Assembly: GCA_021770785.1 (NCBI GenBank)
Contig: JAETQH010000030.1
Coordinates: forward strand, 1 to 51,000
Length of the DNA: 51,000 nt
Direction: 5' to 3'
DNA from: Lachnospiraceae bacterium
GTDB lineage: Bacteria > Bacillota > Clostridia > Lachnospirales > Lachnospiraceae
Position numbers and translations under genes: made by a program. Of this stretch, positions 25,287-33,463 are shown piece by piece; within the stretch, counting starts at the first letter, position 1; each line of letters begins with the position of its first letter. Below the pieces are notes generated by a model. That model was not told where the DNA came from and did not search any database. It saw only the letters and a program-made list of their open reading frames with translations.

Positions 25287-26750
25287 ATGGAATTATTAAG
25301 CAAAGCAAAAACAGGAAAAAAAGAAAGACCAGTCAAAGTGTTACAGTTCGGTGAGGGAAATTTCCTTCGTGCCTTCGTTGATTACATGATTGACATTGCC
25401 AATGAGCAGGGCAAATTTGACGGTGACATCGTTCTTGTAAAACCAATCGAGTTTGGTACATTGGAGCGTTTCCATGATCAGGAGTGCCAGTATACCGTAC
25501 AGCTGAGAGGTATCGTGGACGGAGAGCCAAAGAGAATCAACCGTGTTGTCACCAGCGTGACAGATGTGGTGGACGCTTATAACGAATATGAGAAATATGC
25601 GGATTTTGCAAAACTTGATACCTTACGTTTCATTGTTTCCAACACCACAGAGGCAGGTATTGTCTATGACGATACAGACCGCCTTGAGATGAACCCGCCG
25701 AAATCCTATCCGGGCAAACTGACCAAATTCTTATATGAGAGATACAAACATTTCAACGGGGCGGAGGACAAGGGCCTTATCATGCTTCCGGTGGAGCTGA
25801 TTGATGATAATGGTATTCACTTGAAAGAGTGTGTCTTAAAATTAGCAAAGCTCTGGAACTTAGAAGAGGAATTTACCGCATGGTTAAACAATGCCTGTGT
25901 ATTTACCTCTACCTTGGTTGACCGCATTGTAACAGGATATCCGAGAGACGAAGCAGAAGAACTCTGCAAAGAGTTTGGATATCAGGATAACCTGATTGTA
26001 ACAGGAGAGCCGTTTGCACTTTGGGTAATCGAAAGCCCAAGAGATTTAAGCGATGAGTTCCCGCTTCCGGCAGCAGGGCTTCCGGTTATCTTTACCGATA
26101 ACCAGAAACCGTATAAACAGAGAAAAGTCCGCATCTTAAACGGCGCCCATACTTCTTTCGTACTGGCTTCTTATCTCTGCGGAAACGACATTGTATTAGA
26201 GTCCATGCAGGACGAGATGATTTTGAAATTCATCAAGGCAACCATTTTCGATGAGGTAATTCCTACGTTAACATTGCCGAAACAGGATTTACGGGACTTT
26301 GCAGAAGCTGTTATCACCAGATTTAACAATCCTTATGTAAAACATGCGTTATTATCCATCTCCTTAAACTCTGTTTCTAAGTGGAGAGCAAGATGCATGC
26401 CCAGCTTCTTAGAGTACATTAATAAAGAGGGAAAACTTCCAGCACACCTAACTTTCTCCTTAGCGGCATTGATGGCATTCTATACCGGTTCTGAAATCCG
26501 CGACAAGGCATTAATCGGCCACAGAGACGGTACAGAGTACCAGATTTTAGATGATGCGGCAGTTTTAGAGTTCTTTGCAGCAAACAGCGGAAAAGAAGCT
26601 GCGGAATATGCCCATGCGGTACTTTCCAACGAAGATTTCTGGGGACAGGATTTGACCGGGTTAGACGGAGTGGAAGAGGCAGTTACTTCCTACATTTCCG
26701 ATATCCGTGCCCTTGGCATGAGAAAAGCAATGGAGAAAATTTTTGCATAA
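25287..26750 (+). CDS. uxaB: tagaturonate reductase (altronate oxidoreductase)
   Basis: UxaB reduces tagaturonate to altronate with NADH. The 487-residue protein belongs to the mannitol dehydrogenase family: an N-terminal Rossmann segment with VLQFGEGNFLRAFVDYMID, the central DRIVTGYP, and a catalytic lysine region in VRILNGAHTSFVLASYLCG. ATG 25287 follows CAGGAGGA by four bases; the in-frame ATG at 25248 has no site. It is the first gene of the plus-strand operon uxaB-uxaA-kduD, opposite the regulator. Confidence 0.95.
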   Translation: MELLSKAKTGKKERPVKVLQFGEGNFLRAFVDYMIDIANEQGKFDGDIVLVKPIEFGTLERFHDQECQYTVQLRGIVDGEPKRINRVVTSVTDVVDAYNEYEKYADFAKLDTLRFIVSNTTEAGIVYDDTDRLEMNPPKSYPGKLTKFLYERYKHFNGAEDKGLIMLPVELIDDNGIHLKECVLKLAKLWNLEEEFTAWLNNACVFTSTLVDRIVTGYPRDEAEELCKEFGYQDNLIVTGEPFALWVIESPRDLSDEFPLPAAGLPVIFTDNQKPYKQRKVRILNGAHTSFVLASYLCGNDIVLESMQDEMILKFIKATIFDEVIPTLTLPKQDLRDFAEAVITRFNNPYVKHALLSISLNSVSKWRARCMPSFLEYINKEGKLPAHLTFSLAALMAFYTGSEIRDKALIGHRDGTEYQILDDAAVLEFFAANSGKEAAEYAHAVLSNEDFWGQDLTGLDGVEEAVTSYISDIRALGMRKAMEKIFA

Positions 26751-26775
26751 ACATTGAGAAAAACGGAGCGAATCT

Positions 26776-28257
26776 ATGAAAGATTTTATTAAAATCAATG
26801 AGAATGATAACGTCATTGTGGCATTAAAAGAGCTGGCGCAGGGCGAGACCGTGACGGTTGCGGGAAATTCCGTAACTGCCACTGAGACAATTCCGGCAGG
26901 CCATAAGATGGCAATTACCGATATTCCGGAGGGCGGAGATGTGGTGAAATACGGTTTCCGTATTGGAAACGCCAAAGAAGCCATCGCCGCAGGCCACTGG
27001 GTACATACACACAACGTAAAGACTGCGTTAGGAGAGCTGTTAGAGTACACCTATGAGCCGGTGGAAACGGAGACAAAACAGACAGAGGAGCGCACTTTTC
27101 TGGGATTTAACCGTCCTGACGGAAAAGTCGGTGTTCGCAATGAAGTCTGGATTATTCCTACGGTGGGCTGTGTCAATAATATCGCTACCGCTATGGCAAA
27201 AGCAGCAAATGCTAAGGTATATGGTACCGTGGAGGAAGTCATTGCATTTCCACACCCATATGGCTGTTCCCAGATGGGAGACGACCAGGAGCACACCAGA
27301 ACCATACTGGCGGACTTGGTCAACCATCCCAATGCAGGCGGCGTCCTTGTGTTAGGTCTTGGCTGTGAAAACAGCAATATTGACGAATTGAAAAAATACA
27401 TCGGCGTTTATGATGAGAACCGTGTAAAATTCCTTGTCTGTCAGGAGCATGAGGACGAGATGGAAGCCGGCGCACGGATGCTTTCTGAGTTAATCGACTA
27501 TGCAGCCGGATTCGAGAGAGAACCCGTCAGCGCCTCCAAGCTGGTTATCGGCATGAAATGCGGCGGCAGCGACGGATTTTCCGGTATTACGGCAAATCCG
27601 TTAGTGGGTAAATTTTCCGATATCCTAATCAGTAAAGGCGGAACCACGATTTTAACCGAAGTTCCTGAGATGTTCGGAGCGGAAACATTGCTGATGAACC
27701 GTTGTGAAAATGAGGAATTATTTGAAAAGACTGTTGATTTGATTAACAATTTTAAAAAATATTTTCAGGATAACAACCAGACGATTTATGAAAATCCGTC
27801 ACCGGGAAATAAAAAGGGCGGTATCACCACCTTAGAGGACAAATCCTTAGGCTGTACCCAGAAATCAGGAAGTGCAGCAGTCAAAGGCGTACTTTCCTAC
27901 GGGGAGAGAGTGGAGACTCCAGGCTTAAATCTCTTAAGCGCACCGGGAAATGATTTGGTGGCATCCACAGCTTTAGCGGCCAGCGGAGCCCATATTGTAC
28001 TCTTCACCACAGGACGGGGAACCCCGTTTGCTTCTCCGGTTCCTACCGTAAAAATCGCCAGCAACAGTACCTTAGCGGGCAGGAAGAAAAATTGGATTGA
28101 TTTCAACGCCGGAGTTTTAGTGGAGGACGCAGAATTAGAAGAGACAGGACAGAAGCTTTTTGACTATGTGTTAGAGGTTGCCTCCGGCAAGAAGGTTTGC
28201 AGCGAAGAGGCAGGCTTCCACGATATGGCAATCTTTAAGCAGGGAGTTACTCTGTAG
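26776..28257 (+). CDS. uxaA: altronate dehydratase
   Basis: UxaA dehydrates altronate to 2-keto-3-deoxygluconate. The 493-residue protein has an N-terminal SAF domain (about residues 1-90, with IPAGHKMAITDIPEGGDVVK and HTHNVKT). The main domain carries iron-binding cysteines in the PHPYGCSQMGDD, GLGCENSN and MKCGGSDGFSG contexts. It starts 25 bases after uxaB and feeds the same KDG pool as kduD. Confidence 0.95.
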   Translation: MKDFIKINENDNVIVALKELAQGETVTVAGNSVTATETIPAGHKMAITDIPEGGDVVKYGFRIGNAKEAIAAGHWVHTHNVKTALGELLEYTYEPVETETKQTEERTFLGFNRPDGKVGVRNEVWIIPTVGCVNNIATAMAKAANAKVYGTVEEVIAFPHPYGCSQMGDDQEHTRTILADLVNHPNAGGVLVLGLGCENSNIDELKKYIGVYDENRVKFLVCQEHEDEMEAGARMLSELIDYAAGFEREPVSASKLVIGMKCGGSDGFSGITANPLVGKFSDILISKGGTTILTEVPEMFGAETLLMNRCENEELFEKTVDLINNFKKYFQDNNQTIYENPSPGNKKGGITTLEDKSLGCTQKSGSAAVKGVLSYGERVETPGLNLLSAPGNDLVASTALAASGAHIVLFTTGRGTPFASPVPTVKIASNSTLAGRKKNWIDFNAGVLVEDAELEETGQKLFDYVLEVASGKKVCSEEAGFHDMAIFKQGVTL

Positions 28258-28389
28258 GAGAAAAGGTCTGCACCTGTATAGACAGCCGTATGGGCGGTCG
28301 TGGTGGCAGTATCCTATCAAATATGTGCAATGGATTTTCCGGTAAACGGAAGATTTGCAAATAGAGAACAAGAAAAGGAGAGAATAAAA

Positions 28390-29193
28390 ATGGCAATTTT
28401 AGACAGTTTTTCATTAGAGGGAAAAATCGCACTTGTAACCGGTGCTTCTTACGGTATTGGTTTTGCAATTGCATCTGCATATGCTGAGGCAGGTGCAACC
28501 ATCGTTTTCAACGACATTAAACAGGAATTAGTAGACAAGGGAATGGCTGCTTATGCAGAAAAAGGTATCAAAGCACACGGCTATGTATGTGATGTTACCA
28601 ACGAGGAGCAGGTAAACGAACTTGTGAAAAAAGTAGAGGAAGAGGTTGGCGTGATTGATATCTTAGTAAACAATGCAGGTATCATCAAACGTATCCCAAT
28701 GTGTGATATGACTGCCGCAGAATTCCGTCAGGTTATCGACGTTGACTTAAACGCACCGTTCATCGTTTCCAAGGCAGTCATTCCAAGTATGATTAAAAAA
28801 GGCCATGGAAAAATCATTAACATCTGTTCTATGATGAGTGAGCTTGGCCGTGAGACAGTATCCGCATATGCAGCCGCAAAGGGCGGTTTAAAAATGCTTA
28901 CCAAGAACATTGCGTCTGAGTATGGTGAGTTCAATATTCAGTGTAACGGTATCGGCCCCGGCTACATTGCAACACCGCAGACCGCACCGCTGCGTGAGAT
29001 TCAGCCGGATGGCTCAAGACACCCCTTCGACCAGTTCATCATTGCAAAAACTCCTGCCGCAAGATGGGGAGAAGCAACCGATTTACAGGGCCCGGCAGTG
29101 TTCTTAGCATCCGATGCCTCCAACTTTGTAAACGGGCATGTGGTTTATGTGGACGGCGGTATCTTAGCTTATATCGGAAAGCAGCCGCAGTAA
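28390..29193 (+). CDS. kduD: SDR oxidoreductase, 2-dehydro-3-deoxy-D-gluconate 5-dehydrogenase (KduD)
   Basis: This 267-residue classical short-chain dehydrogenase has the cofactor loop TGASYGIG (residues 17-24), NNAG, Ser in INICSMM and the catalytic YAAAK. The KduD assignment over gluconate 5-dehydrogenase is based on the partner kduI in the divergent operon and on the C-terminal SDASNFVNGHVVYVDGG pattern. ATG 28390 follows AAAAGGAGAG; upstream frame extension to 28300 is spurious. The 132 bases between uxaA and this gene hold no other gene. Confidence 0.88.
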   Translation: MAILDSFSLEGKIALVTGASYGIGFAIASAYAEAGATIVFNDIKQELVDKGMAAYAEKGIKAHGYVCDVTNEEQVNELVKKVEEEVGVIDILVNNAGIIKRIPMCDMTAAEFRQVIDVDLNAPFIVSKAVIPSMIKKGHGKIINICSMMSELGRETVSAYAAAKGGLKMLTKNIASEYGEFNIQCNGIGPGYIATPQTAPLREIQPDGSRHPFDQFIIAKTPAARWGEATDLQGPAVFLASDASNFVNGHVVYVDGGILAYIGKQPQ

Positions 29194-29240
29194 AACAGTT
29201 AGAATAACATAATAACGAATGCCGTTTGATTTAGAATAGG

Positions 29241-29283
29241 AAAAGGAGCAGAATGTGTGTTTTCTACACACTCTGCTCCTTTT
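29241..29283. terminator. terminator after kduD, possibly bidirectional
   Basis: AAAAGGAGCAGA (29241-29252) and TCTGCTCCTTTT (29272-29283) form a 12-bp stem extended inward by TGTGTG/CACACA around a TTTTCT loop. T residues on the right and A residues on the left would let it stop transcription from either side. Confidence 0.8.
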
Positions 29284-29321
29284 CCGGCGTGAGAAAAAGA
29301 AACTCCTATTATTTTGTAACC

Positions 29322-29504
29322 GTTCAACCTTCCCTGTACCTTAGATGTCGGATAGCTGTTCTTCCGGTTCAGACTGTTTATAAAACGTCGGCACTTAGGC
29401 ACCGTATTTTGGTGCCTTATGTACCGCTACGTTTTATACCAAGCGAGAGCGTGTCTGAATAGGAAGAACAGCTATCCGGCCCCAGGGCGCAGGGAATGTT
29501 GAAC
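29322..29504. repeat. 183-bp nested palindromic element (rod-like fold), candidate structured RNA or MITE
   Basis: Nested complementary pairs run almost to the centre. GTTCAAC is at 29322-29328 and its complement ends at 29504. A perfect 17-bp arm (29349-29365 with 29462-29478) follows, then TTCAGAC with GTCTGAA, TATAAAACGT (29379-29388) with ACGTTTTATA (29429-29438), and AGGCACC with GGTGCCT as the tip. It contains no ORF. It fills most of the 404-base gap between kduD and the DUF134 gene. Confidence 0.7.
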
Positions 29505-29515
29505 TGTTGCTTATT

Positions 29516-29531
29516 TTGGACATATGTCCAA
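29516..29531. promoter_or_regulatory. 16-bp perfect palindrome, probable operator
   Basis: TTGGACATATGTCCAA is a perfect dyad centred about 50 bases before the expected start of the next transcript. The GACATAT half recurs in the -35 region (TGACATATAC). It may be a site for the DUF134-NifX protein encoded downstream or for another dimeric regulator. Confidence 0.6.
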
Positions 29532-29539
29532 ATATATTA

Positions 29540-29568
29540 TTGACATATACCCAAAACAGCTTTATAAT
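29540..29568 (+). promoter_or_regulatory. consensus sigma-A promoter of the DUF134-NifX gene
   Basis: TTGACA (29540-29545), exactly 17 bases, and TATAAT (29563-29568): a full-consensus promoter 30 bases before the start codon, with a palindromic operator just upstream. Confidence 0.8.
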
Positions 29569-29597
29569 AAAATTAAAATTTGTGGGAGGAGTATTTT

Positions 29598-30377
29598 ATG
29601 CCAAGACCTACAAAATGCAGAAAAGTATGCCACTTTCCGAAAACGCTGGAGTTTCAGCCCGTAAATGGCGGCGAGGGAAAAGCCCCCGTTATTCTGACTG
29701 TAGATGAATACGAAGTGATTCGCCTCATAGACAAAGAGAGTATGTCTCAGGAAAAATGCAGCGAATTTATGCAAATCGCCAGAACAACAGTGCAGCGTAT
29801 CTACGAGAGCGCTCGAAAAAAACTGGCGGACGTTCTGGTGGACGGCTTGCCGCTCCGTATTGAGGGTGGAGAATTCCTACTCTGCGACGGACAGAATTTC
29901 CAGTGCGGATACGATGGGTGCTTTAAGCAATATTATTTTCAACAATATCAAAAACCAAAAGGAGATAAGATGATGAGAGTAGCAGTAACTTATGAAAACG
30001 GTGAGATTTTCCAGCATTTCGGACATACAGAGCAATTTAAAGTTTATGACATTGACGGCGGAAAGATTATTTCTTCCGAGGTGGTAGATACCAATGGAAG
30101 CGGCCACGGAGCATTGGCAGGTGTTTTAGGTGCCCTGAAAGCAGACGTCCTCATCTGCGGCGGTATCGGCGGAGGTGCACAGATGGCACTGGCAGCCGCA
30201 GGAATCAAACTGTATGCAGGCGTATCCGGCAGTGCGGACGAAGCAGTCGAAGCGTTCGCAGAGGGAAAATTAGAATTTAATCCCAATGCCACCTGCAGTC
30301 ACCATGAGCAGCACGGTGAGGGACATACCTGTGGAGAACATGGCTGCGGTGAACATAGTTGTGGGGGACACAATTAG
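29598..30377 (+). CDS. DUF134 HTH domain fused to a NifB/NifX-type dinitrogenase cofactor domain
   Basis: This 259-residue protein joins two domains. Residues 1-105 are DUF134, starting MPRPTKCRKVCHFP, with a sigma-like helix-turn-helix in CSEFMQIARTTVQRIYESAR. Residues 125-235 are the NifX/NifB-like cofactor-binding domain, with FQHFGHTEQFKVYDI and ICGGIGGGAQMALAAAGI. The tail of about 25 residues is rich in His and Cys (HTCGEHGCGEHSCGGHN) and should bind metal. No nitrogenase gene is nearby; such proteins occur in non-fixing Clostridia and may sense Fe-S or molybdenum cofactors. ATG 29598 follows GGGAGGA by seven bases. Confidence 0.88.
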   Translation: MPRPTKCRKVCHFPKTLEFQPVNGGEGKAPVILTVDEYEVIRLIDKESMSQEKCSEFMQIARTTVQRIYESARKKLADVLVDGLPLRIEGGEFLLCDGQNFQCGYDGCFKQYYFQQYQKPKGDKMMRVAVTYENGEIFQHFGHTEQFKVYDIDGGKIISSEVVDTNGSGHGALAGVLGALKADVLICGGIGGGAQMALAAAGIKLYAGVSGSADEAVEAFAEGKLEFNPNATCSHHEQHGEGHTCGEHGCGEHSCGGHN

Positions 30378-30464
30378 TAGGCAGGATAATTTATTAAAAC
30401 TCATTGAGATGCGATAAACACCTATAAACTTCCGGGTTTACAACCAGAAGTCGGGGAGGGGCAG

Positions 30465-31310
30465 ATGAGAATTACAGAGAGTTGTGCACAATGTTTATAT
30501 GATAAGCAAAAACATTTAACTGACAATGAAGAATATTTGGCAGAGATAAGGCATTTGCTGGACAGAAGAAAAAAGAATGATACGTCTCCGTATATGGTAT
30601 ATCTGTTTAACCAAGTGTATGAGAAGTATTTTGGAAAGCATGCCTCCTATAAAGACATAAAGAAAAAATATAATGATCTGGTCCTTTCTATAGAAGATAC
30701 GATCAGGGATAAAATAGATTGTTCAGAGAACTCAATCGCTATGGCATTGGTGTATGCACGGATTGGTAATTACATAGATTTTGGTGCCATGAATAATGTT
30801 GACGAAGAGATGTTTCTTTCGTTATTTGATAATGCAACGCTGCAGGATAGAGACAGAGAAGTAACGGAAGCATTTATAAAACAGTGTAAAAACGCACATA
30901 ATTTCTTACTTATCACAGATAATTGCGGTGAGATTGTATTGGACAAGCTGTTTTTAGAGCAACTGCATAAGAGCTTTCCAAAGCTAAAGATAAATGTATT
31001 AGTCAGAGGCGGGGAAGTACTTAATGACGCTACAGAAGAAGATGCAAAATATGTTGGTATAGATAAAGTAGGTGAAGTCATTTCAAATGGGTTGCCTATA
31101 GCTGGAACAATATATGAACTGCTTCCTGCTGCTGCGAAGGCAATAATGGATAATGCGGATGTGATACTGGCAAAAGGGCAGGGAAATTATGAATCGCTAT
31201 GTGGTCAAGGCAAACATATTTTTTATTCCTTTTTATGCAAATGTGAATTGTTTACGAACAGATTTCATGTACCAAAACTTACGGGAATCTTTATGGAAGA
31301 GTTAGAATAG
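30465..31310 (+). CDS. DUF89/ARMT1-like domain protein
   Basis: This 281-residue protein has N-terminal CAQCLYDKQ (two Cys). Its core is LLITDNCGEIVLDKL, then NVLVRGGEVLNDAT and the metal-site segment AKGQGNYESL. This is the DUF89 family, which includes metal-dependent phosphatases acting on damaged sugar phosphates and coenzyme intermediates. The physiological substrate here is unknown. Base composition is noticeably AT-richer than the flanking uronate genes. It shares the plus strand with the DUF134-NifX gene 87 bases upstream and is followed by a terminator. Confidence 0.82.
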   Translation: MRITESCAQCLYDKQKHLTDNEEYLAEIRHLLDRRKKNDTSPYMVYLFNQVYEKYFGKHASYKDIKKKYNDLVLSIEDTIRDKIDCSENSIAMALVYARIGNYIDFGAMNNVDEEMFLSLFDNATLQDRDREVTEAFIKQCKNAHNFLLITDNCGEIVLDKLFLEQLHKSFPKLKINVLVRGGEVLNDATEEDAKYVGIDKVGEVISNGLPIAGTIYELLPAAAKAIMDNADVILAKGQGNYESLCGQGKHIFYSFLCKCELFTNRFHVPKLTGIFMEELE

Positions 31311-31330
31311 GTAATTTGATTTCGAACAGC

Positions 31331-31358
31331 AAAGGGAGCTTTTGGGGCTCCTTTTTTT
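31331..31358 (+). terminator. rho-independent terminator after the DUF89 gene
   Basis: AAAGGGAGC pairs with GGCTCCTTT around a TTTTGG loop, followed by a run of seven T. It lies 20 bases after the stop codon. Confidence 0.8.
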
Positions 31359-31378
31359 GCTGGGGAAAATTTGGTCCG

Positions 31379-31734
31379 CAGGTAAGAAAATCTAATGTTC
31401 AGACTACCAAGGTGTGGGGGATTTTTTTGGTTGGTGTGGGCATATTGCCGGAAAGGCAGCGCAGCGGTGTGACGCTGTACGGAGTTAAGAAGTTCTAAGT
31501 ACCCTGTATTTAGGTTGCTGGCAAGGGACGCAAACGGCGCAAACTCGCCGTCCCTGGCTCGATTGCGCCTCAAACCGACGTCGTGTCGGTTTGTTGCTGG
31601 CTGTGTGCAGGGCACTAAGAACTTCTAAACTCCTCCCAGAGCCACACCGCTGCGCTGCCCTTCCGGCAATATGCCGCTCAAGGTAAATAAGTCCCCCATT
31701 CCTTGGTAGCCTGAGCATAAGATTTTCTAACCTG
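31379..31734 (+). ncRNA. structured inverted-repeat element A with pseudoknotted core
   Basis: Two arms of about 120 bases (31379-31500 and 31614-31734) are imperfect inverted repeats; the outermost 34 positions differ at only four. The enclosed core (31501-31613) aligns without gaps over 60 positions to the core of the element at 50.2 kb. It has GGGACG (31525-31530) with CGTCCC (31549-31554), GGCGCAA (31536-31542) with TTGCGCC (31563-31569) interleaved as a pseudoknot, and an 8-bp hairpin at 31572-31592. No protein frame is convincing. It is either a conserved non-coding RNA or a non-autonomous mobile element carrying one. Confidence 0.65.
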
Positions 31735-31816
31735 CTCCTCGGCTTGTTGAAAAAGATATGCCGTTCAAGGTAAATAAGTCCCCCATTCCTTGGTAGTGTC
31801 TGAACATAAGATTTGC
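31669..31816. repeat. tandem duplication of the outer right arm of element A
   Basis: The stretch from 31669 (ATATGCCGCTCAAGG onward) is repeated from 31756. The two 41-base blocks differ at one position, and weaker similarity continues to the CATAAGATTT end near 31816. Twenty-odd unrelated bases lie between the copies. From 31817 to 31934 I see nothing recognisable. Confidence 0.75.
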
Positions 31817-31934
31817 AAGTATGTTCATGAAAGCTGGGAGGGAAATCCTGATTGTGAACTACATGGAAAGAATTAGAAATTAAAGTAGCTTTTTCAGAGG
31901 GGCAGCCGTTTTTATACGCCACAACCTAGGTTTT

Positions 31935-33449
31935 TTACTTTTCCACTATCCCATACAAATGTCCATTAAATTCTTTAAACAAACTTTCCTCCTGCTTCTT
32001 CATAAACACCGTCACATCGCCATCTCCAAAGCAAACCTCAAAATGAACACTTCCCACAAACTCATCAATAATATGAAACCGCAAATAAAGCGTATCCTCC
32101 GAAGTCCAGACCCCGCTGGCAGCATACCTCTGGTGATAAACCGGAAAATCCCCTGTCACAAGTTCCCCCAATCCAAAGGAAAGCGAACATTTCTCACCGT
32201 GCAGCGTAAACTCCAACGTCCCCAGGAGATTGTGGCAATCGTTTTCCTGCAAGATATTTCCGGTTTTGTCTCTTCCCTCTCTGCCATTAGTAGAACCGGA
32301 AATATTCTCATCAGAAAAATGAATCCTCATATCCGAAAATCCCATATCATTGTCCGCAAACCGAAAAACCATATCATTCACCTTCCCCATCATGGAAGAA
32401 GAAATATTCCCGGTGAGTGGTGCAATTTGCAAATTTTCTAACGTAGTTTGGAGCGCACAGTGCCCTTTTTCATCCTCCGGCAGTGGATTTCCCTGTATGA
32501 AAGGCAAAATCTCCTCATACAGAGCATCATAAATCAACTGATTCCCCCCACCAATCCCCTGGGTATCTGCCGTAGTAACACAAATCAAATCATAATCCGG
32601 CAAAAAGATTATCAGTTGTCCGCCCATGCCGTAGCAGACATACCCTCCCTTTTCGTTGCGCCAGAACTGATAGCCGTAACCACAGCCCTCACTGCGGCAG
32701 GGGGAGGTCATCAGGGTATCGGAAAGGTGGGAGGTGGCTTCTCTGATATAGGAAGAAGATAAAAGCTGCTGTCCCTCCACCAGACCCTCATGGAAAATGA
32801 AATAACCAAACTTTAACAAATCCATAGAAGTTGCCACTAGACCACTGCCACCCATGGAAACACCAAAGGGATCGGTGAGCATATAGGATTCTTCGGAAAG
32901 CCCCAAAAGCGCCAATTTTTTCCTGAGATAATCTAACATCGGCATACCGCTCAAACGTTCTGCAAGAGCCGCAAGGGTATGGGCGGAAGAGGTGTCATAG
33001 TGAAAAATTTTCCCGGAAGGATGGGTGGGGGGGACGGTAAAAAAGCTTTCTACCCAGTCACTTTTCATATCTACCTTATAGGTAGTGGAAGCGTGGCAGG
33101 TGCGCATCATGAGCATATCACGGATGGTCATGGCGGATATCCAGGGGTGGACATTCTCCGGCACTTTCTCCGGGAAATAGCGGACAATGGGATCGTCTAA
33201 AGAAAGCTTTCCCTCGTCGGCCAGGAGTCCGATGGCAATGGAAGTAAAACTTTTGCTGACGGAGAACATGCGGTGTAGGGTGTCTGCCCGGTAGGGGGCG
33301 TAATAACCCTCGGCAATCAAGTGGTCACGGTGATACAAAAGAATACTGTGCATGGGAACCCTCTGCCGCCGCAGCCGTTCTATAAAATTTACAATACACC
33401 GGGAGGGAATCCCGGTCTGCTCCGGAAGAGCCTGTTTGAAAGTCAGCAT
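31935..33449 (-). CDS. serine hydrolase, class C beta-lactamase fold
   Basis: This 504-residue cytoplasmic protein (no signal peptide) has the penicillin-binding fold. The nucleophile motif SxxK is in MFSVSKSFTSIAIG (about residues 65-80), the second motif Tyr is in HYDTSSAHTLAALA, and the third is GMGGQLIIF. The C-terminal 170 residues form an extra beta-rich domain. Such enzymes are often esterases or D-amino peptidases rather than beta-lactamases. It follows the AraC-type regulator by 14 bases on the same strand, so both should be co-transcribed. A role in de-esterifying plant oligosaccharides is a guess from context. Confidence 0.85.
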   Translation of the reverse strand: MLTFKQALPEQTGIPSRCIVNFIERLRRQRVPMHSILLYHRDHLIAEGYYAPYRADTLHRMFSVSKSFTSIAIGLLADEGKLSLDDPIVRYFPEKVPENVHPWISAMTIRDMLMMRTCHASTTYKVDMKSDWVESFFTVPPTHPSGKIFHYDTSSAHTLAALAERLSGMPMLDYLRKKLALLGLSEESYMLTDPFGVSMGGSGLVATSMDLLKFGYFIFHEGLVEGQQLLSSSYIREATSHLSDTLMTSPCRSEGCGYGYQFWRNEKGGYVCYGMGGQLIIFLPDYDLICVTTADTQGIGGGNQLIYDALYEEILPFIQGNPLPEDEKGHCALQTTLENLQIAPLTGNISSSMMGKVNDMVFRFADNDMGFSDMRIHFSDENISGSTNGREGRDKTGNILQENDCHNLLGTLEFTLHGEKCSLSFGLGELVTGDFPVYHQRYAASGVWTSEDTLYLRFHIIDEFVGSVHFEVCFGDGDVTVFMKKQEESLFKEFNGHLYGIVEK

Positions 33450-33463
33450 GGTGAAAACCTCCT

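Noticed and set aside
31316..31922. Several short frames (60-145 codons) on both strands across element A
   Set aside because: They run through inverted repeats and duplicated arms and give mirrored low-complexity peptides. The conserved signal is base pairing, not codons.
31935..33449. Antibiotic-resistance beta-lactamase
   Set aside because: It has no signal peptide, an extra C-terminal domain, and sits in a sugar-use locus. The fold is shared by many esterases and peptidases.
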